Positions 36,650-51,100 of a stretch of DNA of 64,000 bases are shown piece by piece. The first letter of the stretch is position 1, and every line of letters begins with the position of its first letter. The DNA is from Nymphaea colorata (Eukaryota > Streptophyta > Magnoliopsida > Nymphaeales > Nymphaeaceae). The position numbers and the translations under genes were made by a program. The stretch spans positions 24,383,703 through 24,447,702 of the forward strand of contig NC_045146.1 in the NCBI RefSeq assembly GCF_008831285.2, given 5' to 3'. The notes beneath the pieces were generated by a model, which was not told the DNA's origin, did no database searches, and saw nothing but the letters and a program-made list of their open reading frames with translations.

Positions 36650-37489
36650 TCTATTGACATCCTACCTACTGCATTGATTTGTACATTTAAATGGTTTAAT
36701 AATTTTTTTGATGGGTTTAAACTTTAGTTCTTATTCATTAGTGTCCTTATGAAAAAAAAAAAAAGCTTCTCCTTCCACTAGGATGATGAACTCTAAAAAA
36801 ATAGAAAAATAAAACTATAATCTAATGCAATAAAAAGTTCGATTTAAACATTCCTCAACAAAAAAGGAAGAACCCGTAAAAAAGAGTTTGATGGGGATTT
36901 GAAGATTCCACGAGAAAGCGGGTCCAGAGATTGTCAAGTGCGATTTGGATTAAGTTGGGTTCTTGTGGCTACGATTTCAGATTCCCAGAAGCACCAGGAT
37001 TCCTGAGCATTCGCCTGTTACGGCAACACCACTCATTTGTTCCTCTTCCTTTTTCCACATAAAGTTCCAAATTCGAGTCACATGACCGCCATGAAAGGTT
37101 CAAGATGCTCCAAATCCCAACATTGTAGCGTGATACCGAATCAGAACCAGATACCAATATTCGGACCGATCTAATACCCATCCCTTGTCATCCTCCCATT
37201 CAAAAAGAAACGGCACATTTAGACTTTTATATATTTTCTACGAACCAGCATTCGTATCATATTTTTCACAACAACGCCTTGAACTTTTTAATTAAAACAT
37301 TGTATAAATCTTTTTGAATTTATGTTGGTGGATAAATTGCAAGTGGATCAGATCTGATCTAAGGATTTTGTCATTCGCTATTGTATCGGACCCAATGCCG
37401 ACCTCGCTAAGGGTTTGGTTCATTAGATCGGGCCAGTGATTCAAGTGGCATGGACATCAACCCCTTGCACGGTCATGTTGTATAAATCG

Positions 37490-37870
37490 ACACTAGGGAT
37501 AGGGCTGCCCACGAGCATAGTCGAGCTAAAGATGGCCCAGTTCGAGTTTGAACTCGAGTAGAGTTCCACACAACAGACTCGATCTCGACTTGATGGTACG
37601 ACATTGAGCTCGAGCTCGATTCACTTAACTCGTTTATGTTAAGCCTATCTTGTTTCTTTTGACCGGCTTCACATGTTCAATTGCTATTCGTTTAATCATC
37701 TTCTCGTTAAATTTCAACATTCATTATGTAGTTGAGTGGGGTCGGTCTCTAACAACTCGAACTCAACTCGTTTAATGTTTTGAGCATACATTTAAACTCG
37801 AGTTTGAGGAGCTCAAGCAAGTTTATAAATGATTCAAGTATTGACGAAATATTAAGAGTCTAGACTGAGC
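37490..37870. repeat. GAGCTCGAG-rich non-coding repeat element
   Basis: Two arms dense in CTCGA, GAGCTCGAG and AACTCGAGT words (about 37.52-37.65 and 37.74-37.83 kb) flank an AT-rich centre. Left and right portions are roughly inverted. It resembles the short-motif elements at 16.03 and 36.45 kb in design. No open frame. Confidence 0.4.
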
Positions 37871-40800
37871 TGGCTTGGCTCCTTGACATCTTCCTTTGCC
37901 TGTCGCTCTTGATTTTCTACTAAATCATTTTTGTAAATGAACGAATGTCTAATGGGAATTTCGTAAAAAAAAAGGGAAAAAACATCGAAAATGCAGAGCA
38001 TAAAAAGAAGGTACAGAACTGGATTATGAGTTTGATTTAAATGCAATATAATTGTCTATATCCAAAACATTTACGTCATGAGAAAAAATATCTTGATCCA
38101 CATTATATAAAGAAACAGTATCTGTACCAACATTATATCATTTTGTGAATATTACTTGAGCAATAATAACTTAAACTCGTCGTTTTGACACGAGGAGAAA
38201 ATCAATCTTTAACCATTTACTCGCATTAATGGTCGCACTGTATTGCCGGAACAGTCCGGTGACATTGATTTCTCCAATTATTGCAGTGTTGCTGGGGAAC
38301 AAAACCAATGAATAAAAACAAGAGAGACTTTCATTCATAATATTTACAGTCCAAGGTTCTTAAATATCTCGAAAGGTAGAATTTAGACATTTAATTTAGC
38401 TTTGATTTTTATGTAACTCGAACCCTTTTTTTAAAAAAAAATTCAGGGGAAACTGCCTTCGGCCTAAAACTTGAAAGAGTAATACCTATATGCCTCATAG
38501 GTTCCAAATTATTTCAAGGTTTGGGTAGACCAATGGTACATCATTCAACTCAAGCATCGTGTTTGCCACCATTTGCCTCCTAAAAGAGTAACGCAGTGAA
38601 GTGTGGTAGCGGCTACATACTATTCAAACGCTTATGCTGAATTTAGCGATGGAAAAGGGTATAACAAAAAATAGTTAAATATATAACATATTAGCATGGA
38701 ACCACATGTGGGCTTGTGGGGGAAATTTTCCACAATGTTCGAAAATTTTACTTACTCTTTAATGTCCCAACTATTTGTTTAATTATATATTCGTGACATA
38801 GATGTCCATGGATTTGATTTGAATAAGGTATTCAACTTGACGTCTTCAAATAAGTTGAATGTAGAGAGGAAAAGTATACATGTTGACTAAGCAATCGGCT
38901 TTGATTCAGATTTAAGAAACGACATCCGATTCAGATTCAATTTTAAAGAAGTACATGATTGAATTCAGATTTTGATTTGAATTCACTTTTCAATAACCAT
39001 CTTTTGTCCAATATCCATACAATTTAAAAGTCAAGTTTTCAATAATGCAGTTTGGATTCGGTTGGGTGTTTAGAAGTCGGGTCCAGGTTTATACATGAAT
39101 CTAAATCCTGTTGGATTTGGATTGGACTCTAACTATGAATTTAAAAGTCAGATATAGACATTATATATAGTTTTTTCAATACATATTCAAATCCGAATAA
39201 GTGAACACTCGATAAAGTAAATACAGTTCAATTCGATCTGCATCCTTTTGCCTTATTGCTACGACCTACAAATATGCATTTCTGTATTAATCTAAACATC
39301 CGACGCAATAGATGAAGCTGGACGCCAAAGTCGTCGTCGAACGTGATGTAATTCTCCATATCGTGGACTAGAAAAGGGTAAAGGCCAAAATCGATGAAGC
39401 TTCGCAGGAGCTACTTTGACAAGAAATTCCTCCTAAAAAAAAAATTGCCCACACTGATGCATGTGCTCAAGCAAATTATAAAGTAAGCCCTTAGTAAATG
39501 AAACTATCCAATACCTTTGGGCCCTCTAGTTTGGTGCTGAGGGCATCAGAACCCGAGGCAGCGCGAAAAATCTCCACGTGTCTTCGAGCGGGTCATTGTT
39601 TAGAATATTGTATACGTTTAAAATGCCTTTACTGGAAGGTCCTTGCAAGACATCCAATAGAATTGGAACGATACGAAAAAAATACGTTCATAGGAAGGAG
39701 TCAGACACCCTGTCACCATTAAAAAACAATGCAAAAAAAAAAAAAAACTTTTGGAAAACCCCAATATTGTCTAAAATTTTTAAGTTATTTATAGAAAATA
39801 TGTAAATTTGTCTGTAAATGAGTAGATAAATTATTTCAGAAAATTGTAATTCTTGCATATTAAACATATAAATGCAAATTCATGAACTATTGTGTTAGTG
39901 CTTCTGTTGTCAAACATTTTTTAGGAGCTGTTTGGTAAATGAAATACTTTGAGAGTGTTTTATGATTTTATTTTGGATCGAGATAGTTTCATAAATATAT
40001 AGTTCTAGTTTTTATGAATTTGCTTTAATGTTTGAAGATAAATTCATGAAACACTCGTTAAATGCTCCAACTACCCCTTAAAGAATCATACACTCAAGCA
40101 CATTGCAAATTTTGAGTGCTACTAGTTCAGAGGCAGAGCCAAGGAGGGGCCACATGGGCTCTGGCCCCGCTTCAATTTTTTTTTACAATTACATGTAAAA
40201 TTTATAAAATTTTACTTATTTTATATAAAATTTTGAAAAATGATATTTCGGTCCGTGTCAAAATTTATTAACTTTAATTTGGCCATCCTTATGAAAACTT
40301 TGTAGCTTCATCTGTGTGCGTAAGTACATAGCCAATAAAAGGAACCCAAATTAGGAGGATACCGTTTTCCTTAAAACTTCAATTAACTAATACTATTCAG
40401 AACATATTTCTATTTTTTCTTTAGCGTGTTTGGATGGTCGACAAGAAAGTCTGAAATTTCGGCCTCAATACCTCTTTATCTCCTTTTTTAATGATTGTTT
40501 CTGCCACATCCGGTGTCGAGAAAATAGGTCGTCTTAATTATTCTCCAACCATTCAAACACCACTTAAGATACAAGTAAAAAAATTACAGTGTTTGATTCA
40601 TATCTCGCAAACTCAGCAACTTCAACTGCATACAACTCGCAGCCATCCCAACGGACTATCAAAGAAAATAAAAAGGAGACACCAACCAGGGCCTCACAAC
40701 AAAAAAACATGCAACATGAACTACCATTAGCAATAATACAAATACCAAACTTCGGTTGGGGCTTCAAATTCGAACATGATTCAAATATAAACAAGTAAGA

Positions 40801-41800
40801 TTTTATACTAAAATTGAATCTGATTTTTAGTTTCATAATCCATGTATGATCCAAATCCAACTTTTACCTTCACATCTGCGTACGAACGTCACTTTTACAA
40901 ATAAATAACCAGCAAATTTGAACCATATTATGATACGTTAAGCACCTGCTTAAAAAATTGATAGAATATGTTAAGAACTAACTTTCAATTTCTGAAGAAT
41001 GTTGTTTTTTTTTTTCCGTGTTTAACTTTTTAAAGCATTTCATTTGGATATATGAGCAGAATACGATGCATTGGTGTATATAGCTCAATGTGATGTTCAA
41101 AAATAGTTTGATTTTTCTTAATCAGGCACGAACTTCAAAAGCAAACCTCTGGGGCTCCTACATACAATCAACATAATACTTCCAATAGAATATAATAGAC
41201 ACCCATTTAAGAATAATACATAGATTAATATAGAAGATAACAAATTGATTCAAAAAGTGGGTTTTCTTCATTGAAACCTGAACTTGAGTCGTATTAATGG
41301 ACGGTTCAAAGCAAGAAACGAAACATAACAACATACAAACTATGTTATAAATACTTTGCCTGTTACTTGGTTTGGTGATCGAGACATATAATACCTCGTT
41401 GAAAAGATAACTTCCGTCGGGCTTTCAAATATGCGACGGTTTTGAATGTAAATCGAGCGACAATGAGTACGTCGGACTGACTATCCCGAGATAATGCTTA
41501 CCGTGTTTGATGGAGGCAGGAGGTGGGATATGCACGTCTGGCGAAGGGAAAAGTTGCATCCATCCTGCGTCCGCCACATTTAGACGTGTAACTTGAACCT
41601 TACTTCTGAGTTCTGATCAATAGTGAAACCCTATTCGGTTAATATCCTGTAACCGAGATAATCCGTATCTTAATTAAGGTCCTTCATCGCCTAAGAGGGT
41701 GTGAGGAGTTAATCCTAAAAACCAGAAGGCGGGTTAGGTCCACAAAGGCGTGGCCCAAACCGAACGGACCTGACCCAGAGAGGGTCCAGGTGTCCCCTTC

Positions 41801-41808
41801 TATATAAG
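41801..41808 (+). promoter_or_regulatory. TATA box of the UPL3-type gene
   Basis: TATATAAG in CTTCTATATAAGGCACC. It is followed after about 25 bp by a pyrimidine-rich start region (CCTTCACCTCTTTCC). The leader to the ATG at 42165 would be about 330 nucleotides. Motif and spacing support it; the start site is inferred. Confidence 0.6.
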
Positions 41809-42164
41809 GCACCAAGGCGCTTTTCCTTCACCTCTTTCCTTTCACCTTCTCTTTCCTCTCTTCCCTTGCATTCCCTTCTCCTCCCGTGGGAGGAAGCTCA
41901 GGTAAAAAGGAAAAGAGGGGGTTTGTTTCAGAAGAACATCGAGTTCTACACATTGTTCTCTTCTTCTCGTTGTTCTTTTTATTGGATATATTCCATTTTC
42001 GCCGAGGAAATTCCCTGGATTCTGTTGGAATCTAGGGTTCTTTCGATTCTTGATTGACTCGATTGAGTTAGGAGGCGAATTAGTCGGGAATGGATTTGGG
42101 GTAATCGAGACGATCGCAGTCTCGATTTCCGGTGGCCGGATTCTTGGTGGACGGCCGGTTTTGT

Positions 42165-45100
42165 ATGGAAACGCGGAGCCGGAAGCGGGCGGAGGCCTCC
42201 TCAGCAGCGCCCTCTAACCCTTCGTCGTCGACCCCCGTCCTTCGCTCATCCAAACGCGCCCGCCTTTCTGCCTCGACCTCTGCCGCCTCGCCTCCAGTCA
42301 CGCGCTCCCGCCATAATTTGCGTTCTCAAGACCCGCCTATGGACTCCAGCAACACGGAATCGTCTGGTTCACGCCGTCGCCACCACCATCATCAGAAACA
42401 GCCTGCTGGCGGGGGCGACCGGGAGAAGGATTCGGCTGAGAAGGGGAAGGAGAAGGAGCCGGACCCTCGGCACCTAGGGTTTGGTTTTGACGCGGCCGGC
42501 GGGGATGACGACGATGGCGAGGGCGTTAGCATCCTGCATCAAAACCTGACTACTGCGAGCAGCGCGCTTCAGGGCCTTCTCAGGAAGCTGGGCGCCGGAC
42601 TCGATGATCTCCTCCCTTCGTCAGCACCGTCGTCGTCGCAGCAGAGCGGGAGGTTGAAGAAGATCCTCTCCGGGCTGAGGGCTGACGGCGAGGAAGGGCG
42701 GCAAGTGGAGGCCTTAACGCAACTTTGCGAGATACTGTCAATTGGGACCGAGGATTCGTTGAGCTCGTTCTCTGTGGACTCCTTCGTGCCCGTGCTCGTT
42801 GGGCTGCTCAATCACGAGAGCAACGCCGATATCATGCTTCTTGCTGCTCGCGCATTGACACACCTGTGCGACGTTCTCCCGTCCTCTTGTGCCGCCGTCG
42901 TTCACTATGGCGCTGTCTCGTGTTTCTGCGCCCGATTGCTCACCATTGAATACATGGATTTAGCGGAACAGGTTTTTATTTCGTTTTCTTAGTTAGCTAC
43001 TGGTATGAATGATCTTCTGTCCGATTGGAACTCTGGGGAACAGAGGTTCGCTGATCTTGGGTTCCTATGAATCGGGTTTTTCGTTTCTTGGGTGGTACCT
43101 GCCTTTTGAATTCCTATTCTTTTTTTGGTTGGGGTCAAAACATTTTCGTTTGCGTGGTTATAACTCGTGTATGTTATTCTGATGCGTCTAAGGAAACTTT
43201 CTGAATTCGTGGTTGTCTGCACATGCAGTCGCTGCAAGCTCTGGAGAAGATTTCACATGAACATCCAACAGCGTGCTTGCGTGCTGGCGCATTGATGGCG
43301 GTGTTATCATATCTCGACTTCTTTTCAACTGGAGTTCAGGCAAGTCTCTGATTCATCTCATTTGGCAGTTACCTGATTGTTTGTTCCTGCACAAGCTCAT
43401 GAAAGGAAGTGCAGTGTTTCAATAATCTTTTATTTCTTGATGTTTTTGATCTATGAAACTTTCTTCGTTCGTCCAGAGAGTTGCATTGTCTACTGCTGCA
43501 AATATGTGCAAGAAACTTCCATCTGATGCAGCGGACTTTGTTATGGAAGCTGTACCGCTGCTTACAAATCTCCTTCACTATCACGATTCAAAGGTTGACC
43601 ACGTTCACACGATTATGTTCCTTAATATACTTGGATGTGAACTGCTTGTCTGCTTTCTCAATTAGACAAGAGGTTGTCTAGGGTAGTTATCTTAGTCTGT
43701 TGCATCCGTTAGTTATTATTTGGTTCAAGTTTCCCGTCTGTAGTATCTGTTTGATTTGTTTGCTTCTTATCACTACAATATGTGATCTTACTGCTTCTTG
43801 AATCCGAAGGAGATAATATTCCTCATCAGATAACAGTTGATGGTAATTAATTTTCAGGTGCTAGATCATGCTTCTGTTTGCTTGACCCGTATTGCCGAGT
43901 CGTTTGCACAGGCACCTGACAAACTAGATGAACTTTGCAACCATGGATTGGTTGCACAAGCTGCAGGTCTTATTTCAGTTAGTAATTCAGGAGGCGGTCA
44001 GGCTTCACTTAGTACACCAACATACACGGTAGATGGGCTCATCTTTCTTTCCCCTACCTTAGATGGGTCATGATCGACTCTAACTTTTTTACCCTGGTTT
44101 ATCTTTTCTCCTTGCAGGGTTTGATTCGCTTGCTGTCAACTTGTGCAAGTGGCTCTCCTCTTGCATCTAAAACCCTTTTGCTTCTTGGGATAAGTGGCAC
44201 TCTGAAAGATATACTGAATGGTTGTAACTTGGCTGCAAGCATGTTTGTATCACCTGCTTTGGCTAGGCCTCCTGAACAGGTCTACATGTGCCATCCTCGT
44301 TCATTTAATAGTTCTGATTCCTTTATATCATGTATTTAATTGAGTAATGTCATATTATGTGGAATGAAAGACTCCAACACGCATGAAATTAACAGAAAAG
44401 GAAAGGCAAGGATGGAACTTATTTTGTCCTTAAGGGTTATTGCATGGTGGTTGAAAAACATTGATTTAAAAAAGCAGTGAAAATTTTCCATGGGTACACC
44501 TTGGGAAGAGGAATTTGTTTCAGGGGAGAACCCCTATGAGGAGAAAATTTTCAGCCTCTTTTGGGGATACAAATTACAAGTTGAACATCTATCCTTGTAA
44601 TTGTTCACCTGGTTTGATGGCTTTCAAGGGTTCATCTTGAAATCACAGTGCATTTATCTGTACATTAAACACCAACCTAGTATTGATACTGTAAAGGTAC
44701 GTGAAGCTTTATTGCTTACAGTCTCTGCTTAATACTTCTTCAACTTGGTACGAGGACCGATCTAATAATAAGACCAATGCATGTATTGGTTGACAAAAAA
44801 GTGTTGATAGGAGATTAAGCCATGGACTTTTTTTGTCAATGCTCTTCATTTGGATTCAGGTTAGCAGACAAAGCTAATAAAAATGAGTATGAAATTGTGA
44901 GAAGTATATCTTGTCTTTTACTTATCCAGAAGCTTGACGCCCATGGTCTAAATTGGCCCTTCTGAAAATAAACCCCTCTCCAAATGAAACCTTCAAAATA
45001 TTAGTGCTTTGTTCCCTGCTGCATATTTCTATAATTTATGCTGTCCATGTCAATGTATCTTGACTGTTTGATGCATGTGTTGGGTACTCTAGTTCAGAAC

Positions 45101-48100
45101 AATAAATTGAATAGTTTCCACCATTTACCATCTCCTCTAGTGCATGATCATGGCATTGTGGAAGTACTATGGGTATCTGAATGTTGCAGCATTGTGGAAG
45201 TACTGTGTTATGTGAATGTATTGCCGCTTCTTTGAGTAGGTTAATTGGTCTGCCCAGGAAAGGACATCCTAGACAACCAAAAGATTGTTATCTGCCCTTG
45301 ACAGTTGAAGGACTATAACTGTGTATTCTTAAGATTTATGGTACACACTGTGAATTGCACATTTATGCAAAGTTATGAGTGAGACGACTGAGCATAGTCT
45401 ACCAATCTTCAGTATCATGTATTGTAGCAGAATGCTAAATTTATTATGAATTGAATGGCCTGGTTATGCTATCGACACTGGTTGAAAGTGATTTGCTGAC
45501 CAAAGAATTTCAGTGGACTTTGTTTGAATAGCTTCTGTGGTAATGGATCTTTAGTTGACTTCCTGCCTAGCTCTTTTCAATATAATAGTCTGCAATTACA
45601 CATGGAGTAGCAGAACGTAGCATTTTGAGCATGTGAAGATTTGTGTGTCCAGGTTTTGGTGCTTACTGGTTTTACATCACTTCATTGATCAGATATTTGA
45701 GATTGTGAACCTTGCCAATGAGCTTCTTCCTCCACTTCCACAAGGCACAATTTCTCTTCCAAACAGCTCAAGTTTTTTTGGGAAAGGTTTGGTAGGAAAA
45801 AGGTCCTTTTCTGGCAGCACTACAAAGCAGGAAGATGCTAATGGAGCCTCTTCTGATGCTTCTGTGAGAGAGAGATTATTCCACGAGCAACCTGAACTTC
45901 TCCAACAGTTTGGGATGGATCTACTTCCTGTATTAGTACAGGTTTGGAAAAATGCTGCGATTCTTTATGTTGCCCCTGAAATGTGTTTCTCCATAAGTGT
46001 TTCCTGGCTAAATTTTGACATGTTACATATTCCTTGTTTGAATGTGGATTCAGGTTTATGGATCGAGTGTGAATAGCCCAATTCGTCATAAGTGCCTCTC
46101 TGTTATTAGCAAGTTGATGTATTTCAGTACATCTAGCATGATACAGTCATTATTGACAGTGACAAACATTTCTAGGTAATGGTCTGATGGTTTTTGGTTG
46201 CTTTAAATATTACATGAGCTTTTAACCTTCTTGTGCTTCAGTTTCTTAGCAGGTGTCTTGGCATGGAAAGATCCTCAAGTTTTAATTCCAGCTATTCAAA
46301 TAGCTGAGATTCTGATGGAAAAACTTCCTGATACTTTCTCTAAGATGTTTGTAAGGGAAGGTGTTGTTCATGCCATAGATGCCCTTATTTCAATGAGTGG
46401 CTCAGATATGGTTCCTCAACCATCACCAGCTGAAAAAGAACAGGATGCCCTGCCTTCATCACGTTCTCGCCGTTACAGGCGACGTAGTGGTGCTTCTAAC
46501 CCTGAAGCTAATGCTCTCGAGGAGTCAAAAGGTTCTGTTAGTATTGGGTCACCTCCAGCTGCCATTGAGGTTCCAACAGCAAATTCTAGCCTTCGTGCAA
46601 CAGTCAGTGCATGCGCAAAATCATTCAAAGAAAAGTTCTTCCCAGCTGATCCTGGGGCAACTGATACTGCAGTAACAGATGACCTGTTGAAATTGAAAAA
46701 TCTTTGTGCAAAATTAAATGCAAGTGTCATAGACTTCAAAGGTAAGGCTAAGGGCAAGTCAAAAGCTTCTGGTCATGTTTTAACCGACTTATCTGCAGAT
46801 ACTGAAGAACACCTCATAGGTATTATATCTGAACTGTTGGGAGAGCTGAGCAAGGGTGATGGAGTATCAACATTTGAGTTTATTGGTAGTGGGGTTGTTG
46901 CAGCGCTATTGAATTACTTTTCTTGTGGGACATTCTCAAAAGAGATGCTCTCTGAAACCAGCTTAACCAAGCTTCGCCTGCAAGCCTTGAAAAGGTTCAA
47001 GCTGTTTATTGCAATTGCTCTCCCCTCTGGTTTTAAGACAACTACTGAGGCCCCTATGACTATTTTAGTCCAAAAATTGCAAAATGCATTAACTTCATTG
47101 GAACGCTTTCCTGTCATTCTCAGCCACTCATCTCGCTCTTCTAGTGGTAGCGCACGCCTTTCTTCGGGGTTAAGTGCTCTGTCTCAACCATTTAAGTTGC
47201 GCCTATGTCGTGCACAAGGTGATAAAACTCTACGTGATTATTCTTCAAACATTGTGTTGATTGATCCTCTGGCGAGTTTGGCAGCTGTTGAGGAGTTTCT
47301 TTGGCCTAGAGTTCAGAGAAATGAATCAGGACAGAAGACTTCTGCACCTGTGGCAAATTCTGAACCTGCTGCATCACCTGCTTCAGGTGGTGCATCATCG
47401 CCATCTACATATGCTCCTCCTGCATCTGGTCGACGCCATTCTACTAGATCAAGGTCGTCGTCAGTGGCAGTAGGAGATTCTACCAAGAAGGAAACCCATG
47501 AAGGTCATGCCAGTTCATCCAAGGGCAAGGGTAAAGCTATTCTTAAATCTTCTGCTGACGAATCACAGGGTCCACAGACTAGAAATGCTGCACGCAGAAG
47601 GGCATCTTCTGAGAAAGATACACAACTGAAAGTAGCACCTGGTGGTTCTAGCTCTGAGGTACTTATTTATGAGTGGAATTTGTTTTGGAGCATATGTTTG
47701 GGTCTGTGAAGTTAATTGGTTAGATTTCATGGATAGGGTTTTGTTGTCCTGTTTCTTTGTTCTGTTCAGTTTGATCAAAATATGATAGTCACAAAATTCG
47801 TAGGGGCTCTTTTTTCTAGTTTTTTGTGTTGAACTTTTGAATTTTGGCTGTCGAGCAGTGACAAGTATTCATTGCAATAGCCCCTTCCTGTTCTGATTTG
47901 CTTGTAGGTTGTTTATTGACAAATTTGATTTTTCTTTTCTATGGAATTAAAAAGAAAAAAAAAATGAAAATGCAATCACAGCAAGAACCTTCAAGAGACT
48001 ATCTATACTGGTGTAGGCATGATGTTGGATGTTGCATTTTGAAAGACTGATGTCTTAATGTGTGCTGTCTAATACATTTGCATTGCAGCTTTTTGCATTT

Positions 48101-51100
48101 GTCATGAATGCCGAGTATTACATGCCATATTTTATGGATTTTTATATTGTAGATATATTCTTTACATTGTTTTGCTAATCATGTGCTTAACACATTAACT
48201 TCTCTTTGTTACACAGGATGATGAATTGGACATTTCACCTGTTGAGATTGACGATGCTTTGGTTATTGAAGATGATGATGTCTCAGAAGATGAAGATGAT
48301 GACCATGATGAGGTACAATATCCAATGTTACCTTTAGATTACAATATGTTCTATTGCTTTTCAATCTCATATTGGAATGCTTGCTCTCTCTATTTCCTGA
48401 TAGCCACTTGAACATGGTTTTGTTTGTACATCTATATGATGCCCTATGCTACTATTGGTTGTAATCACCAAATACAAGTCAACTTGGTTACTATGTGTTA
48501 CTAACTTGTATTTAAAGAACCTCATGAAATCTGAAGATTCTTGTTTTATATTTTCATTCTATTTCATTTTTGTAGATAACAAAAATTAGTTGGGCTGTTC
48601 ATCTGATGTGTTAAGATACTCAATTTGTCAACAGGTTCTAGGTGATGATTCAGTTTCTATCTGTGTATCCGACAAGGTACATGATGTGAAGCTGGGAGAT
48701 ACACCTGAGGATACGACAGTTGCACCAGCTTTAGCTGACACCCAGGTTCCTCCATTGTCTGGTTCTAGCAACAGAAGCGTCTCTATCAGAGGAACAGAGA
48801 CTACTGAGTTTAGAAGTGGTAGCCCCTTTGGTTCTAGAGGGGCTATGTCTTTTGCTGCTGCTGCAATGGCTGGTCTTGCCTCTGCTAGTGGTAGAGGTGG
48901 CATTAGGGCAAGTCGAGATCGTCGGGGACTTCCCATAGTTGGCAGCTCAAGTGATCCTCCAAAACTGATTTTCTCTGTTGGTGGTAAACAGCTAAACAGA
49001 CATCTTACCATATATCAGGCCATCCAACGCCAGCTTGTATTGGATGAAGATGATGATGAAAGGTTTAATGGGACTGACTCTCTACCAAGTGATGGACAGC
49101 GATTGTGGTATGACATATATACGATCACATATCAAAGAGCTGATGCCCAAGCTGAGAGGAGTTCAATAGGAGCTTCAGCTTCTAATTCACAATCAAAATC
49201 TTCTAGATCTGGATCGGCCTCTAATACAAGTCCAGATGCTTCAAAACAGCAGAAATCACTTCTTGACAGCATCCTGCAAGGTGAACTTCCATGTGATTTG
49301 GAGAAATCTAACCCCACATACAGCATTTTGGCATTACTTCGTGTCTTAGAAGGTTTAAATCAGCTTTCTACTCGCTTGAGAATAGAAGCGGCTACTGATG
49401 TTTTTGCTGAAGGGAAGATATCCAGCTTTGATGAGCTTTTTGGCACTGGTGCAAGAGTTCCTGTTGAGGAGTTCATTAATAGCAAACTGACTCCAAAATT
49501 GGCCAGGCAAATTCAGGATCCCCTGGCTTTGTGCAGTGGAAGTCTTCCTTCTTGGTGCTACCAGTTAACTAAAGCATGTCCCTTCTTGTTTCCTTTTGAG
49601 ACTAGGCGGCAGTACTTCTATTCTACTGCATTTGGGTTGTCCCGAGCACTTCATCGGCTTCAACAACAGCAAAGTGCTGACAACCATGGTTCAAGTAATG
49701 AAAGGGAAGTACGGGTTGGTAGACTGCAACGCCAGAAAGTCCGTGTCTCTCGTAACCGCATCTTAGATTCAGCAGCAAAGGTTATGGAAATGTACTCCAG
49801 CCAGAAGGCTGTTCTTGAAGTGGAATATTTTGGTGAGGTTGGTACTGGATTAGGCCCGACTCTGGAGTTTTATACCCTTCTTAGTCATGAGTTGCAGAAG
49901 GTGGGATTGGGGATGTGGAGGTCTAGTTCTGAAGTGGATAAGTCTGAAATGGATATGGATAATGATGACAAGGTTGTTGAGAAAGTGGATGAAGCTTATG
50001 ATGCAAAGAAACTTGGACGGGATACTGCTGCTGGGGATGCAGAACTTGTACATGCTCCTCTTGGGTTGTTTCCTCGTCCATGGCCTCCTAGCTCTGATGC
50101 TTCTGATGGAAGCCAATATTCAAAGATTATAGAGCATTTCCGCCTTATTGGAAGGGTCATGGCAAAGGCTTTACAAGATGGCAGGCTCTTGGACCTTCCA
50201 CTTTCAACTGCTTTTTACAAGCTTGTTTTGGGTCAAGTAAGCTGATTATTTTAAGAATTAGTTAATCAACTTGGTTCTTCCATTTTATGATTGCGGAACA
50301 GCTGAAATGTATTCTATTTTCTAATGGTTGCAGGAACTTGATTTGCACGATATTCTTTCTTTTGATGTGGACTTGGGAAAGATTTTACAAGAGATGCATG
50401 CTCTTGTTCGTAAAAAACAGTATCTGGAATCATTGTCTGGCGATAATCAAAAGCAAATTTCTGAATTATGCTTTCGTGGTGCTCCAATGGAAGATCTCTG
50501 TCTTGATTTTACCCTTCCTGGTTATTCGGATTATGTTTTGAAGCAAGGAGGAGATAACACAATGGTATGCAACTTTTGTAGGCCTTTATCAGTAGTTTCC
50601 AGAACTAATATTTAATACTTATATACTTCACACACACACACACACACACACACGTACACACATATACACTCAAGCTTTGATGGAATAACAAGAACACATT
50701 TTAATTTTGATTTCTTTTATTCAACTGCCTGAATTACATAGCAGACAAGCTGTTAAATGAAAAAATTAAAAAATTTAAGATTGTATTTGTTATTTCAGCA
50801 GAATTTGAAAATTTTATTGATCTTATCAATCTATATTGCAGGTTGACATTTATAATTTAGAAGAATATATTTCTTTGGTGGTTGATGCAACTCTTAAAAC
50901 GGGAATTATGAGACAACTCGAAGCATTTAGGGCTGGCTTCAATCAGGTGAAAAAATCCATCTCATGAATTTTGCAAAACATATGATTATTCAGTGTGTAC
51001 CCTGTGTTCTTGACTATTGTTTGAGAAACTGGAGGGTGCTTAATCTCGTTAAACTGGAGGCTGCTAAATTTCCTCATGCAAACACGTGAAGAGTGCTTTG

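Larger units (their letters stand above)
35946..41800. other. Repeat-rich gene-free region upstream of UPL3
   Basis: No gene is recognised. It contains several non-coding repeat elements: a palindromic one at about 36.4-36.66 kb, a GAGCTCGAG-rich one at about 37.5-37.87 kb, and a second ATTCAGATT-rich element at about 38.8-39.25 kb. It also has long A/T runs. The open frames are short and unsupported. Confidence 0.5.
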
